Shown here: in pieces, positions 1 through 9,404 of the stretch
Layout of the letters: each line of letters opens with the position of its first letter
Numbering within the stretch: the first letter of the stretch is position 1
NCBI RefSeq assembly: GCF_023330665.1
Contig: NZ_CP097127.1
Coordinates: 372,001-436,000 of the forward strand
Length of the DNA stretch: 64,000 nt
From: Conexibacter sp. S30A1
Lineage (GTDB): Bacteria > Actinomycetota > Thermoleophilia > Solirubrobacterales > Solirubrobacteraceae
Direction of reading: 5' to 3'
The notes under the pieces: model-generated
Told to the model about the DNA's origin: nothing
Databases searched by the model: none
What the model saw: the letters and a program-made list of their open reading frames with translations, nothing else
Position numbers and translations under genes: made by a program

Positions 1-1090
1 TGATCAGCAACGTGCCCGAGATGATGTACGTGCCGGAGATCATGCCTCGGCGCCCGATTGAGTCGAACAGGCGCCCGATCGTGAGCGGGCCGAGCAGGTT
101 GCCCGCCGCGAAGGCGAAGAAGTAGTAGCCGACGTCGTTGGCGCCCACGTGGAAGAAGAACTTGAGCACCAGACCGTAGGTGAAGAAGATCGCGTTGTAG
201 AGGAAGGATTGCGTGATCATGAGCGTCGCGGTCAAGGTCGAGCGCCCCGGGTACTGCTTGAACAGCGTGGAGAGCAGCGAGAGGTAGCCGATCCGTTCGC
301 TCGGGCGGATTTCGATCTCATCCTGGTCTCTGACCGGCTCGAGCGGCTTGCCCGTCGCCGCCTGGACCTCGCCCTCGATTGCGGCGATCGCGCGCTCCGC
401 CTGCTGCTCGTGGCCGTGCATGATCAGCCAGCGTGGGCTCTCGGGCAGGTTGTGCCGGACGTAAATAATCACCAGGCTGAGCAGCGGCCCGATCAGGAAT
501 GCGATCCTCCAGCCGAGGTTTGCGGGGAGCTTGTTGAGCAAGAACAGCGTGGCGGCGGTCCCTATCAGCGCCCCGGCCCAGTAGGTACCGTTGATGGCGA
601 TGTCGATCCGGCCGCGGTAACGGGCGGGGATCATCTCGTCGATGGCCGAGTTGATCGCGGCGTACTCGCCGCCGATGCCGGTGCCAGCGAGCACGCGCGT
701 GGCGTACAGGAACACGATCCACGCACCTCCCGCCTGCGTGACGGCGGTCAATCCGCTACCGACCAAGTAGACGCCGAGCGTGACCATGAAGAGGTTCTTG
801 CGTCCCAGCCGATCGGACAGGCGGCCGAAGAACAGTGCCCCGATCACCTCTCCCACCAGATACCAGGTGGCGATATCCGCTGCCTGGCCGGCTGTCAGCG
901 CAAGCGTGCTCCTCTGGGTGAAGGCGGCACTGAGGTTGGCGGCGATCGTGATCTCGAGGCCGTCAAGGATCCAGGCGACGCCGAGCGCGATGACCATGCG
1001 GGTGTGGAAGTGCGACCAGGGAAGGCGGTCCAGTCGGGCTGGGATCGCGCTCTTGATCGGTTGGCTGGAGCTGGCGGTTGTTGAAGTCAT
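1..1090 (-). CDS. MFS transporter, sugar/organic-acid porter type (3' end outside window)
   Basis: The reading frame is open from an ATG at 1088-1090 down to the window edge, so the C-terminus is missing. The visible ~363 residues begin with a short cytoplasmic tail and then hydrophobic helices. After helix 2 comes the MFS signature loop GRLSDRLGRKNLF, and near the end its second-half counterpart GRLFDSIGRRG. A long polar loop separates the two six-helix halves, as in metabolite:H+ symporters of the sugar-porter/AAHS type. It should be an inner-membrane secondary transporter; the substrate cannot be read from sequence. It is divergent from the rhodanese block at 1225, so the 134-bp gap probably holds both promoters. 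Confidence 0.85.
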   Translation of the reverse strand, partial: MTSTTASSSQPIKSAIPARLDRLPWSHFHTRMVIALGVAWILDGLEITIAANLSAAFTQRSTLALTAGQAADIATWYLVGEVIGALFFGRLSDRLGRKNLFMVTLGVYLVGSGLTAVTQAGGAWIVFLYATRVLAGTGIGGEYAAINSAIDEMIPARYRGRIDIAINGTYWAGALIGTAATLFLLNKLPANLGWRIAFLIGPLLSLVIIYVRHNLPESPRWLIMHGHEQQAERAIAAIEGEVQAATGKPLEPVRDQDEIEIRPSERIGYLSLLSTLFKQYPGRSTLTATLMITQSFLYNAIFFTYGLVLKFFFHVGANDVGYYFFAFAAGNLLGPLTIGRLFDSIGRRGMISGTYIISGTLLI

Positions 1091-1224
1091 GAGCCCTCCC
1101 GGTCGTGGTTTGCGCACCGCGTGCCCGCCGTGTAAGACAAAGCGGATCTGCTGTTGCTACCCGGCCTGGCCGCGAAACCTGCGCGGCGCTCAGGGCCGGC
1201 GCACGCAGTCGTTAGGATCTGGGC

Positions 1225-1614
1225 GTGAGCAGTTCCGGTCCAGCGCAGCCGCCTGAGGACCCGGAGCACGCGCTGGCGAGCATTCGCAGCGAACTCGCTC
1301 GCATCCGAACGGCCGCCGGCCGGATCGAACGCGGGTTGGCTGAGCTGGAGGCGGGGGCGGTGGCGTCGGTGCGTCCCAGGCCCAGGCCGGAGCGGTATCT
1401 CCAGGTGCTGGTTGATGTCTACGACCTCGGTGGCCGGCACGGCGTGAGCCTCGAGGAGTGGGCGCGGATCGGTGCTGCGCGTGGCTATGAGCGGCGTGGC
1501 CTTGGCGGCTTCTTCACGGGCGTGCGGGCGCCGCTGCGCCACTTCGAGGGTCGTGTTGTGCTGACAGTGTTCGGCCAGCGCCTGGTCGACGAGTATCTGG
1601 CGGAGCTCCCGTGA
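1225..1614 (+). CDS. hypothetical protein, possible winged-helix fold
   Basis: A 129-residue protein with a GTG start. The first ~45 residues are an amphipathic helix rich in Glu/Arg/Ala (about residues 13-45), probably a coiled coil. The remainder (about 55-129) reads as alternating short helices and strands, with segments such as SLEEWARIGAARGYERRG and a C-terminal FEGRVVLTVFGQRLVDEYL, compatible with a winged-helix-like module. I do not recognise the family. Its stop overlaps the start of the rhodanese gene by 4 nt (1611-1614), so the two are probably translationally coupled. Codon third positions are strongly G/C, which supports real coding. Confidence 0.6.
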   Translation: MSSSGPAQPPEDPEHALASIRSELARIRTAAGRIERGLAELEAGAVASVRPRPRPERYLQVLVDVYDLGGRHGVSLEEWARIGAARGYERRGLGGFFTGVRAPLRHFEGRVVLTVFGQRLVDEYLAELP

Positions 1615-2459
1615 GCCGGCGCGAACTGTCGCTCGTCGACGGCGACTGGCTGCAGGAGCGGCTCGAAGACCCCGACCTGGTCATCTGCGAGGTCGACGAG
1701 CGACCCCTGATCTACCGTGTTGGCCACATCCCGGGTGCCCAGTGCCTGGACTGGCGGGTCGACCTTCAGGACTCGGTGGCCCGCGACCTGCCAGACGGCG
1801 ACTCGGTCGCACGACTGTGGCAGCGGATCGGGCTCGCTGAGCGCAGCACGGTCGTGCTCTATGGCGACCAGAGCAACTGGCACGCGTGCTTCGCCTACTG
1901 GTTGTTCAAGCTCTACGGGGTGGAGGATCTACGCATCCTGGATGGCGGACGCCAGGTGTGGGTGCGCGAAGGGCGGCCACTGACTCGCGAGACGGTGCCT
2001 GAGAGCGGCTGCGTGCCGCGCGTGCCGGCTGCGAGCGGTGCGCGCTACCGCGCCCGCTGGCGTGACGTGCTGGCGGCGGCGGACAACGGGATCCAGCTGC
2101 TCGACGTACGTACCCCCGCGGAATATCGCGGCGATGTGCTGGCCGAGGCGGGTTACGCAGAGGAGGGAGCGCAGCGCGCCGGACACATCCCGGGAGCGCT
2201 GAGCGTGCCCTGGGATATTGCCGTGGACGAGGACGGACGCTTGCTTGACGAGGACCAGCTGCGTGTCCGCCTGGCCGCGCGCGGGGTCGACCTAGAGGCG
2301 CCGGCGATCACCTACTGCCGCATCGGCGAGCGCAGCGCGCACACCTGGTTTGTGCTGCATGAGCTGCTGGGCGGCGAGGCTCGCAACTACGACGGCTCGT
2401 GGGTCGAGTGGGGGAGCATGATCGGCATGCCGATCGCCACCGGCGAGCAGCCGGGCTGA
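1611..2459 (+). CDS. thiosulfate/3-mercaptopyruvate sulfurtransferase, tandem rhodanese
   Basis: The 282-residue protein has the usual two-rhodanese layout. The N-terminal domain (about 1-130, with [10 protein letters not shown] and the ILDGGRQVW hallmark) is structural and lacks an active Cys. The C-terminal domain (about 145-280) has [24 protein letters not shown] and the catalytic loop [13 protein letters not shown] with the sulfur-accepting Cys. Length and architecture match SseA-type enzymes that move sulfane sulfur from thiosulfate or mercaptopyruvate to cyanide or thiols. It starts inside the stop of the upstream hypothetical gene and is followed by a hairpin and then a sulfide:quinone oxidoreductase gene, so a role in handling sulfane sulfur from sulfide oxidation is a reasonable inference. 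Confidence 0.9.
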   Translation: MSRRELSLVDGDWLQERLEDPDLVICEVDERPLIYRVGHIPGAQCLDWRVDLQDSVARDLPDGDSVARLWQRIGLAERSTVVLYGDQSNWHACFAYWLFKLYGVEDLRILDGGRQVWVREGRPLTRETVPESGCVPRVPAASGARYRARWRDVLAAADNGIQLLDVRTPAEYRGDVLAEAGYAEEGAQRAGHIPGALSVPWDIAVDEDGRLLDEDQLRVRLAARGVDLEAPAITYCRIGERSAHTWFVLHELLGGEARNYDGSWVEWGSMIGMPIATGEQPG

Positions 2460-2466
2460 CCAAGGC

Positions 2467-2496
2467 ATGCCACACGAGTGGGGACTCGTGTGGCAT
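2467..2496 (+). terminator. 13-bp perfect hairpin after the rhodanese gene
   Basis: A perfect 13-bp stem (2467-2479 with 2484-2496) closes a GGGG loop, 7 nt after the rhodanese stop. The run of T after it is only three bases, so termination may be weak. It separates the rhodanese gene from the SQR transcription unit. Confidence 0.6.
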
Positions 2497-2525
2497 TTGC
2501 TACATGCAAGGCGGCAAGCTATGTT
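2497..2525 (+). promoter_or_regulatory. candidate sigma70-type promoter for SQR
   Basis: TTGCTA (2497-2502) and TATGTT (2520-2525) are separated by exactly 17 bp. They lie right after the hairpin and about 57 nt before the SQR start codon. Position and spacing fit a housekeeping promoter; no experimental support. Confidence 0.4.
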
Positions 2526-2582
2526 AATAGCGTCGATGCGTGGCGCGTCGACGATGCGAGGCGGAGAGCAAGGAGACCCAGC

Positions 2583-3845
<1,263 letters not shown>

Positions 3846-4038
3846 ACGCATGTGGTCGGGTGCGCCGGCGCGGGCTTGGAACCTGGAGCCGGCGCACCGG
3901 AACCTGACAAGCCGTGGCCGCCGCGCCTCCACAGGCGCGGCGGGGACGAGGGTGGCCGCCGTGTTTATCAACTAGTAGGTTGTATAGTGGTGCATTTGTG
4001 ATGACTCGCAAACTTCAGCAGACACGCTGGGAGGCAGA

Positions 4039-5448
4039 ATGATTTTTCGTCAGATAACCCACGACGACCTTGGCTGCGCGTCGTACCTGATCGGCGACGA
4101 GAAGGCCGGGGTCGCAGCCGTCGTCGACCCGCGCTTGGAGATCGACGAGTACCTCAACCTCGCTCGCTACATGGGCGTGAGCATCGAGCACATCTTCGAG
4201 ACTCACAACCACGCCGACCACGTGTCCGGGCACGGCAGGCTCGCGGCGGCAACCGGAGCGACGATCCACATACACCGTGACGCTCAGCCGAGCTATGACC
4301 ACGAGCCCTTCGACGACGGCGACGAGTTCCAAATTGGCACACTCGTCGTTCGGGCGCTGCATACGCCAGGGCACAGGCCCGAGCACACGGCCTTCGCGCT
4401 GATCGACACCCGGCGTGGTGTCGAGCCTTGGGCCGTGCTCTCCGGTGACACGCTGTTCGTCGGCGACGTCGCTCGACCGGACCTCGCAATTGAGAAGTCC
4501 GAGGGCGCGCGCGGGATCTTCCACTCGCTGCACGACAAGCTCCTGTCGCTGCCCGCGGATGTCGAGGTCTGGCCCGGGCACCTCGGCGGCTCGATGTGCG
4601 GGGGCCCCGGTATGGACATGAAGGTCGCTTCGACCATCGGCTTCGAGCTCGCTCACAACCCAACGCTCGCGATCGCTGATGAGGACGAGTTTGTCGCTCA
4701 GGCGCTCGCCAAGCTCGGACCGCAGCCGCCGAACTTCAGGTCGATCGTGGAGCTCAACAAGGGCCCGCTGCTGACCGACGGCGTCGAGCTCCTGCCGCTG
4801 TCACCGCGGCAGGTGGAGAGCAAGCGCCAAGCCGGCGCGTTGCTGGTGGACGTTCGTACCGACCAGCAGTTCGCAGACTCACACATCCCCGGCGCCGTCT
4901 GCAACCCCATGATGCGAGCTGGCTTTGGCACCAAGCTTGCCTGGATCGCCGACCGCGAGCGGGAGATCGTCTTCATCGGCCGTGACGATGATGACGGCCG
5001 GCGTGCAGGGCAGCTTGCCCTGGCTGTCGGTCTGCGTAAGTTCGGCGGCTATCTGCACGGTGGCATGACCAGCTGGCGCCACGAGAAGCGCGAGGTGGAA
5101 CAGACCCGGCGGATGCACGTCGAGGAACTGGCCGAATACGTATTGAGCGACGCCGATCACATGCACATCGTCGATGTACGCGAGCGGCACGAGTGGGAGG
5201 CTGGGCACCTGCCTGGCTCAGTGCTGGCGGTCTGGTACGAGATCGACGGGATCCCGGACGGCGTCGACGCCGAGCGGACGATCGCCGTCGTCTGTGCCTC
5301 AGGGCAGCGGGCCGCGACGGCAGCCAGCCTGCTGCAGCGCTTTGGCGCTCGCGACGTCGTGCACGTTGTCGGCGGTGGTATCCCGACGCTCACCGGACAC
5401 GGGGTCGAGCTGCACACGAGCGAGCGGACCGTGGGTGCCGGCGCTTGA
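4039..5448 (+). CDS. persulfide dioxygenase-like MBL-fold protein with two rhodanese domains
   Basis: A 469-residue fusion. Residues ~1-235 form an ETHE1-like metallo-beta-lactamase fold with THNHADH, HTPGHRPEHT, SGDTLFVGD and WPGHLGGS metal-site motifs. Two rhodanese domains follow: one at ~255-350, whose catalytic position reads FIGRDDDDG and lacks Cys, and one at ~365-460, whose loop CASGQRAAT carries the active Cys. The enzyme probably oxidises glutathione- or other low-molecular-weight persulfide to sulfite and handles the sulfur further through the active rhodanese. Start ATG 4039 has GGGAGG 6 nt upstream. A TATAGT element at 3983-3988 may be its -10 box. With SQR it completes a sulfide-to-sulfite/thiosulfate route. 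Confidence 0.9.
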   Translation: MIFRQITHDDLGCASYLIGDEKAGVAAVVDPRLEIDEYLNLARYMGVSIEHIFETHNHADHVSGHGRLAAATGATIHIHRDAQPSYDHEPFDDGDEFQIGTLVVRALHTPGHRPEHTAFALIDTRRGVEPWAVLSGDTLFVGDVARPDLAIEKSEGARGIFHSLHDKLLSLPADVEVWPGHLGGSMCGGPGMDMKVASTIGFELAHNPTLAIADEDEFVAQALAKLGPQPPNFRSIVELNKGPLLTDGVELLPLSPRQVESKRQAGALLVDVRTDQQFADSHIPGAVCNPMMRAGFGTKLAWIADREREIVFIGRDDDDGRRAGQLALAVGLRKFGGYLHGGMTSWRHEKREVEQTRRMHVEELAEYVLSDADHMHIVDVRERHEWEAGHLPGSVLAVWYEIDGIPDGVDAERTIAVVCASGQRAATAASLLQRFGARDVVHVVGGGIPTLTGHGVELHTSERTVGAGA

Positions 5449-5464
5449 CCGCACGGATTAATTC

Positions 5465-5501
5465 TGCCAGGGCTGGCCTGCGGCAGCGGCCAGCCCTGGC
5501 A
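5465..5501 (+). terminator. 14-bp perfect hairpin
   Basis: The arms 5465-5478 and 5488-5501 pair perfectly over 14 bp around a 9-nt loop, directly after the MBL-rhodanese gene. There is no T tract, so this is a structural terminator or mRNA-end stabiliser. Confidence 0.6.
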
Positions 5502-5545
5502 TATCCCGGCAGGTGTGAAGGGGTCTGCTACCTCGTTGTCTCGGG

Positions 5546-6187
5546 GTGAGTGCCGTGCAGTCGCATCCTGTGTTCGCCAGGCTCTGGACGCTCGCCTCTG
5601 ACGGCGACGCCATGCAGCACGCCAGGGAGGATCTGCTGAGGGGCGTGCATGGCCGCGGGCTCGAGGTGGGTGCCGGCGACGGGCGAGGTTTCAAGCACTA
5701 CCCGCCGACCGTGACCGAGCTGGTCGCGGTCGAGCCCGAGCCGTACCTGCGCCACCGTGCCGAGCTGGCATCCGCGCACGCGCCGGTGCCGGTGAAGGTC
5801 CTGGGTGGTACGGCGGAACGTCTGCCGCCAGTCGAAGGGAATTTTGATTTCGCGGTCGCATCGCTCGTGCTCTGCTCGGTGGATGACCAGGCGCAGGCGC
5901 TTGCCGAGCTGCGACGCGTCTTGCGGCCCGGCGGGGAGCTGCGCTTCTTCGAGCACGTCTTGGCCACCGGTCCCCCGGTCGCTGCGGTGCAGAGGTGGCT
6001 TGACCGCAGCGGGTTGTGGCCACGGTTGGGCGCCGGTTGCCACCTCTCGCGTGACACGCTCGCTGCGATCACCGCCGCCGGCTTCCGGATTCAGGACGTG
6101 CACACCGCGCGGCTCGGCGCTTTGGCCAGCCCGGTGCCGTTTGTGGTGGGGCGTGCGCTTGCGCCGATCACGCCTGCGGCTGCTTGA
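5546..6187 (+). CDS. class I SAM-dependent methyltransferase
   Basis: The 213-residue protein has a clear SAM-binding motif I, GRGLEVGAGDGRGFKHYPP (about residues 34-52), followed by an acidic ribose-binding strand end (VAVEPEPYLR). Motif II/III is FDFAVASLVLCSVDDQAQ, then the post-motif LRRVLRPGGELRFFEHV typical of the UbiE/PmtA-like Methyltransf_11 group. The C-terminal part (SRDTLAAITAAGFRIQDV) is the usual substrate-domain cap. The substrate is not predictable: lipids and small molecules are both possible. The GTG start follows the hairpin that ends the sulfur block, and the gene appears monocistronic. Confidence 0.8.
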   Translation: MSAVQSHPVFARLWTLASDGDAMQHAREDLLRGVHGRGLEVGAGDGRGFKHYPPTVTELVAVEPEPYLRHRAELASAHAPVPVKVLGGTAERLPPVEGNFDFAVASLVLCSVDDQAQALAELRRVLRPGGELRFFEHVLATGPPVAAVQRWLDRSGLWPRLGAGCHLSRDTLAAITAAGFRIQDVHTARLGALASPVPFVVGRALAPITPAAA

Positions 6188-6387
6188 GTGCGCAGGCGCG
6201 TGATCGGACTCGCCGGTCACGGCTGGTTCCTTGAGGGGCCGCGCCCGGCAGTCGCGCCACCATCGTTCGACATTGATGACATCCTTCGGGGTGTGACTGG
6301 CGAGGATCACCACGCCGCCTCCAGCGCCACTGCGCGCCCGGATCCTCGCGGCGGACAACGACACGGCCCGATGGCGGCGCCTCCGGC

Positions 6388-7836
6388 ATGACTGAGGAGC
6401 AGGACCCAGACGCTGAGTTGCTGCGTCGCTTTGAGGCGGTGATCGCGGACGCTGGTCTGGATGACCTGCGTCAGCTCGCCAAGGACCTGCTGTCGTTTGG
6501 CGGCACGGCACGGGAAGCACGGCGTCCCCGCATGCCGGATCTGCGGCGTCCACCGCTTGCTGACTTGAAGACGTTCCGGATCAGGGTCGATCTCAAGCAT
6601 TCACGGCCGCCGATCTGGCGGCGTTTGGAGGTCCGCTCGGACCTGCGACTGGATGCCATGCACCAGGTGCTGCAGGCGGCGTTTGGCTGGGATGACTACC
6701 ACCTGTGGCGTTTCTCGCTGGGCGGTGGACCGTTTGACCACGGCAACCAGCTGTTCCTCTGTCCGTACGACATGCACGAGGGAGAGCTCGAGGATGAGGG
6801 TGGGGTCCCTGCCGGGGAGGTGCGGCTCGACGAGACGATGCAAGAGTCGGGGGACGTGCTCGCCTACGTGTATGACTACGGTGATAACTGGGAGCTGGCG
6901 CTGCGGCTCGAACAGATCCTGCCCGTGGACCCCGGAGCACCGTGGGCGGCTTGCGTCGACGGCCGCCGAGCTGCGCCTCCGGAGGACTGCGGCAGCCTGC
7001 GTGACGCCGAGGATCTGGCCGAGGTGCTTCAGGATCCGGCTCACTTCGACCTGGAGGAGATCAACGAGGCCCTGCAGGCGCCCTACTTCGCGCTGCGCGA
7101 GGCCGGTGTCAACGCGGCGTTGGTCGATCTCGTCAACCGGCTTGCTTACAGCTCGGTCGGGGAGGATCTCACCGCGCGTGCGCTGCAGCTGATCGGCGAG
7201 CCGACACAGGTCGATGACCAAGAAGTACGCGACTGCCTGCAGGCGTTCACATGGTTCCTTGACCGGGCTGCGGATGGCGGGATCCAGCTCACCGCCGCGG
7301 GCTATCTGAGGCCGTCCGATGTCGAGGCCGCCGCCGAAGTCGTGCCAATGATGGCGGACTGGATCGGCAAGGCCAACCGTGAGATCGACACCACGCCGGT
7401 GATGCGGTTCCGAGAGCTTCTGCAGGAACTCGGGCTGTTGCGCAAGTACAAGGGTGCGCTGAGGCTCACCAGGGTCGGTGCCTCGGCCCGCGTCTCCAAC
7501 GACGCGCTCTTGAGCATCCTTGCCGGCAAACTCGTGGCCGCCGATAGCGACTTTGACCGGCTGGCGTCACTGCTTGTACTCACCTACGCCGCCACATCGC
7601 CGGACGCGGAGATCCCGCTGGACACCGTTGCCACGGCGCTTGACAACCTTGGCTGGCAGACCGGAAGCGGCGAGCCGATCGTCGCGCACCACCTTCACTG
7701 GCTACCGGCGCTCGAGGTTCTTGTGAACGTCAAGCGTGCGCCATCGAGCTGGCGCGAGCGGCGAGTGATCAGCCCGGCGGCGGCCAGGCTCGCCCACGCT
7801 GCGCTGAGGGTCACCCAGCCGGAACGGCGGTCATAG
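6388..7836 (+). CDS. plasmid pRiA4b ORF-3-like family protein
   Basis: The 482-residue protein has the pRiA4b ORF-3 domain at about residues 50-215. Its hallmarks are FRIRVDLKHSRPPIWRRLEV, MHQVLQAAFGWDDYHLWRF and VYDYGDNWELALRLEQIL. The remaining ~260 residues form a helical region that ends with an Arg-rich segment. The family was named from a plasmid ORF and is common in actinobacteria and on mobile elements; its biochemical role is unknown. The ATG at 6388 is used because no better upstream start exists. The ~200 bp before it (6188-6387) show no convincing gene. Confidence 0.75.
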   Translation: MTEEQDPDAELLRRFEAVIADAGLDDLRQLAKDLLSFGGTAREARRPRMPDLRRPPLADLKTFRIRVDLKHSRPPIWRRLEVRSDLRLDAMHQVLQAAFGWDDYHLWRFSLGGGPFDHGNQLFLCPYDMHEGELEDEGGVPAGEVRLDETMQESGDVLAYVYDYGDNWELALRLEQILPVDPGAPWAACVDGRRAAPPEDCGSLRDAEDLAEVLQDPAHFDLEEINEALQAPYFALREAGVNAALVDLVNRLAYSSVGEDLTARALQLIGEPTQVDDQEVRDCLQAFTWFLDRAADGGIQLTAAGYLRPSDVEAAAEVVPMMADWIGKANREIDTTPVMRFRELLQELGLLRKYKGALRLTRVGASARVSNDALLSILAGKLVAADSDFDRLASLLVLTYAATSPDAEIPLDTVATALDNLGWQTGSGEPIVAHHLHWLPALEVLVNVKRAPSSWRERRVISPAAARLAHAALRVTQPERRS

Positions 7837-7838
7837 GC

Positions 7839-7854
7839 GCTGGGCGAGCCCAGC
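7839..7854 (+). terminator. short GC hairpin after pRiA4b-like gene
   Basis: A 7-bp stem (7839-7845 with 7848-7854) begins 2 nt after the stop codon. A second 7-bp hairpin lies at 7965-7981. Either could end the upstream transcript; neither has a T tract. Confidence 0.4.
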
Positions 7855-8243
7855 ATGGTGCACCGAGAACAAGGTTGTGGGGCGTTCTTTGTGGCAAAGG
7901 TGCTCACGACCACGCGCCGTTTCGTGCGGCGCGGATGGTTGCGGCGGTCCGTGTCATAGGAGAGAGCGGGCCAAGCCCGCTTCATCTCCAGCTTGACCTT
8001 CACGGGACCGTGGAACGAAGCGAGCACGCTTGGCTTGGCACGTGGGGGCGGGCCACCGGCCCCACTTCCGCCTCGCATGTAGGGCCGTGTCTCAGGGCGT
8101 CGCAGCTGGCGCTCGGTGCCGAGTTTGAGTAGACCCGGTGCTCGCTGCCGATGTTTCACACGCAGCGCCGCCCGGCGTTTGGGGGGATCCAGCAAGACCG
8201 TGCTTTCGGCGGTGAGTGCCCATGCTCACGTTGGGCGGATGGC
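7855..8243. other. intergenic, no gene recognised
   Basis: About 390 bp between the convergent pRiA4b-like and arsR genes. Apart from a small GC hairpin at 7965-7981 I see no supported coding sequence, repeat or RNA gene. Confidence 0.5.
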
Positions 8244-8675
8244 TCATGGCACCGTGTCTGACCGGCGGCGCGTGCTCTCTGCGGACTGCTGGATCAGATC
8301 ACCTAGCAGAGCCTGCGAATCCGACAGTGCGGAGGTGAGGATCTGTTTCGCGACCGCCAACAGCTGTGAGACCCGTGGATCCTTGAGACGGTAGTAGGTG
8401 CTCGTGCCCGCGCGACGGCTTTCCAGCACTCCGAGTTGGCGCAGTGCCGCGAGGTGTTGGGACGTGCCGCTGGAGTCCAGCTCAAGTTCGGCCTGAAGAT
8501 CGCCGACGGTACGCTCACCACTGACGAGCAGCTCCAGGATACGGATGCGAACTGGATGCCCGAGGACTCGGAACAGCTGGGCTTTGGCCACGTACACCGG
8601 GTCGGAGCGCACGTGCACTCCAGTCGAATCGGCCGCAGGCGTTTTGGGCGTCGTCAACTTGCGTCGAGTTGACAT
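8244..8675 (-). CDS. ArsR-family winged-helix transcriptional regulator
   Basis: The 143-residue protein has a central winged helix-turn-helix (about residues 30-105): KAQLFRVLGHPVRIRILELL, the recognition helix SSGTSQHLAALRQLGVL, and the wing ESRRAGTSTYYRLKD. No CxC/ELCVCDL metal-binding motif is present, so it is not an obvious arsenic or zinc sensor; a redox, sulfur or other signal is equally possible. The gene is divergent from the hydrogenase-like cluster at 9401. An 18-bp site upstream of it (8733-8750) recurs at 16406-16423, a plausible autoregulatory operator. ATG at 8675 gives a natural N-terminal basic tail. Confidence 0.85.
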   Translation of the reverse strand: MSTRRKLTTPKTPAADSTGVHVRSDPVYVAKAQLFRVLGHPVRIRILELLVSGERTVGDLQAELELDSSGTSQHLAALRQLGVLESRRAGTSTYYRLKDPRVSQLLAVAKQILTSALSDSQALLGDLIQQSAESTRRRSDTVP

Positions 8676-8732
8676 TGGTGGTCGAAGCTGGGCAGAGCCA
8701 CAGCAGTATCCTACCGCACCTTCGCGTAAAGC

Positions 8733-8750
8733 CTCATAAGATCCTAAGGT
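8733..8750. promoter_or_regulatory. candidate ArsR operator, copy 1
   Basis: CTCATAAGATCCTAAGGT shares 15 of 18 positions with a site at 16406-16423. It lies 58 bp upstream of the arsR start codon, within the region that also precedes the hydrogenase-like operon. An AT-rich stretch with TTATAAG at 8907-8913 lies further right and may be related. Confidence 0.45.
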
Positions 8751-8969
8751 TTGATCGCCGCCGCTCGCAAGTTTGAACTGCGCCGCTAGGCGGGAGCCTG
8801 CGCTGAGGAGTCACGACTCGGTTCACGTCGAGCTGGCGGACCGCTACGACGGGCGCGTCGGTTGGTTGCCCGAGCCATAGGCATGCTTGCTTATGAGCTT
8901 GGAAGGTTATAAGTCGTTATCCTGGGCACCGATGACCAACAGCATGCCTCAGATGGACCGGCTCTCGTC

Positions 8970-9404
8970 TTGAACATCCGGATGCCAGCGGCGGGTGTGA
9001 ATGGGGATCGGCGCTGCTCGGTCCGCCGACACAACACCGACGTGTTAGGTACCCTCGCGGACGCGGTTTGGCTGAAGCGAGTCGATCGGCCGGGGGCCCG
9101 CGCGCGCAAGGTTGCTGGCCCACGGAGAGCGCCGAGCCGCCAGACCGTCGATGGCTCGCGCGATTTGGGAACCATGTGCCGCCGGTGTTTGCTGGAAATG
9201 CACGTGCTCGAGACCAGTGTCCACTGTCGCCCTGGGCATCGTCGGACGCCTGATCCACTGGTATCGGCGCGCGATGTCGTTGCGGCCAGACTGGGGGGCG
9301 ACCGGCCGTCGCTTGCGGGCCTGGTTTCGGGCGCGCAGGTGCGCACGGGCGGGCCGCTTGGCGTGCGGATGGCCGCGACGGTGACCGAGGCCTGCGGCCG
9401 GTGA
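8970..9404 (+). CDS. doubtful ORF leading into hydrogenase cluster
   Basis: A 144-residue open frame whose TGA overlaps the GTG of the HyfB-like gene (9401-9404), the same 4-nt overlap style used throughout the cluster. Its last ~50 codons (from about 9250) have strongly G/C third positions and read as a normal polypeptide. The first half is Arg/Cys-rich and unconvincing. It may be a short translated leader gene, a decayed gene or chance. The rest of 8676-9400 shows only the operator-like sites. Confidence 0.25.
   Translation: MNIRMPAAGVNGDRRCSVRRHNTDVLGTLADAVWLKRVDRPGARARKVAGPRRAPSRQTVDGSRDLGTMCRRCLLEMHVLETSVHCRPGHRRTPDPLVSARDVVAARLGGDRPSLAGLVSGAQVRTGGPLGVRMAATVTEACGR

Noticed and set aside
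11-1084. Long plus-strand frames across the first kilobase
   Set aside because: They are antisense to the MFS transporter gene on the minus strand, which shows clear transporter motifs.
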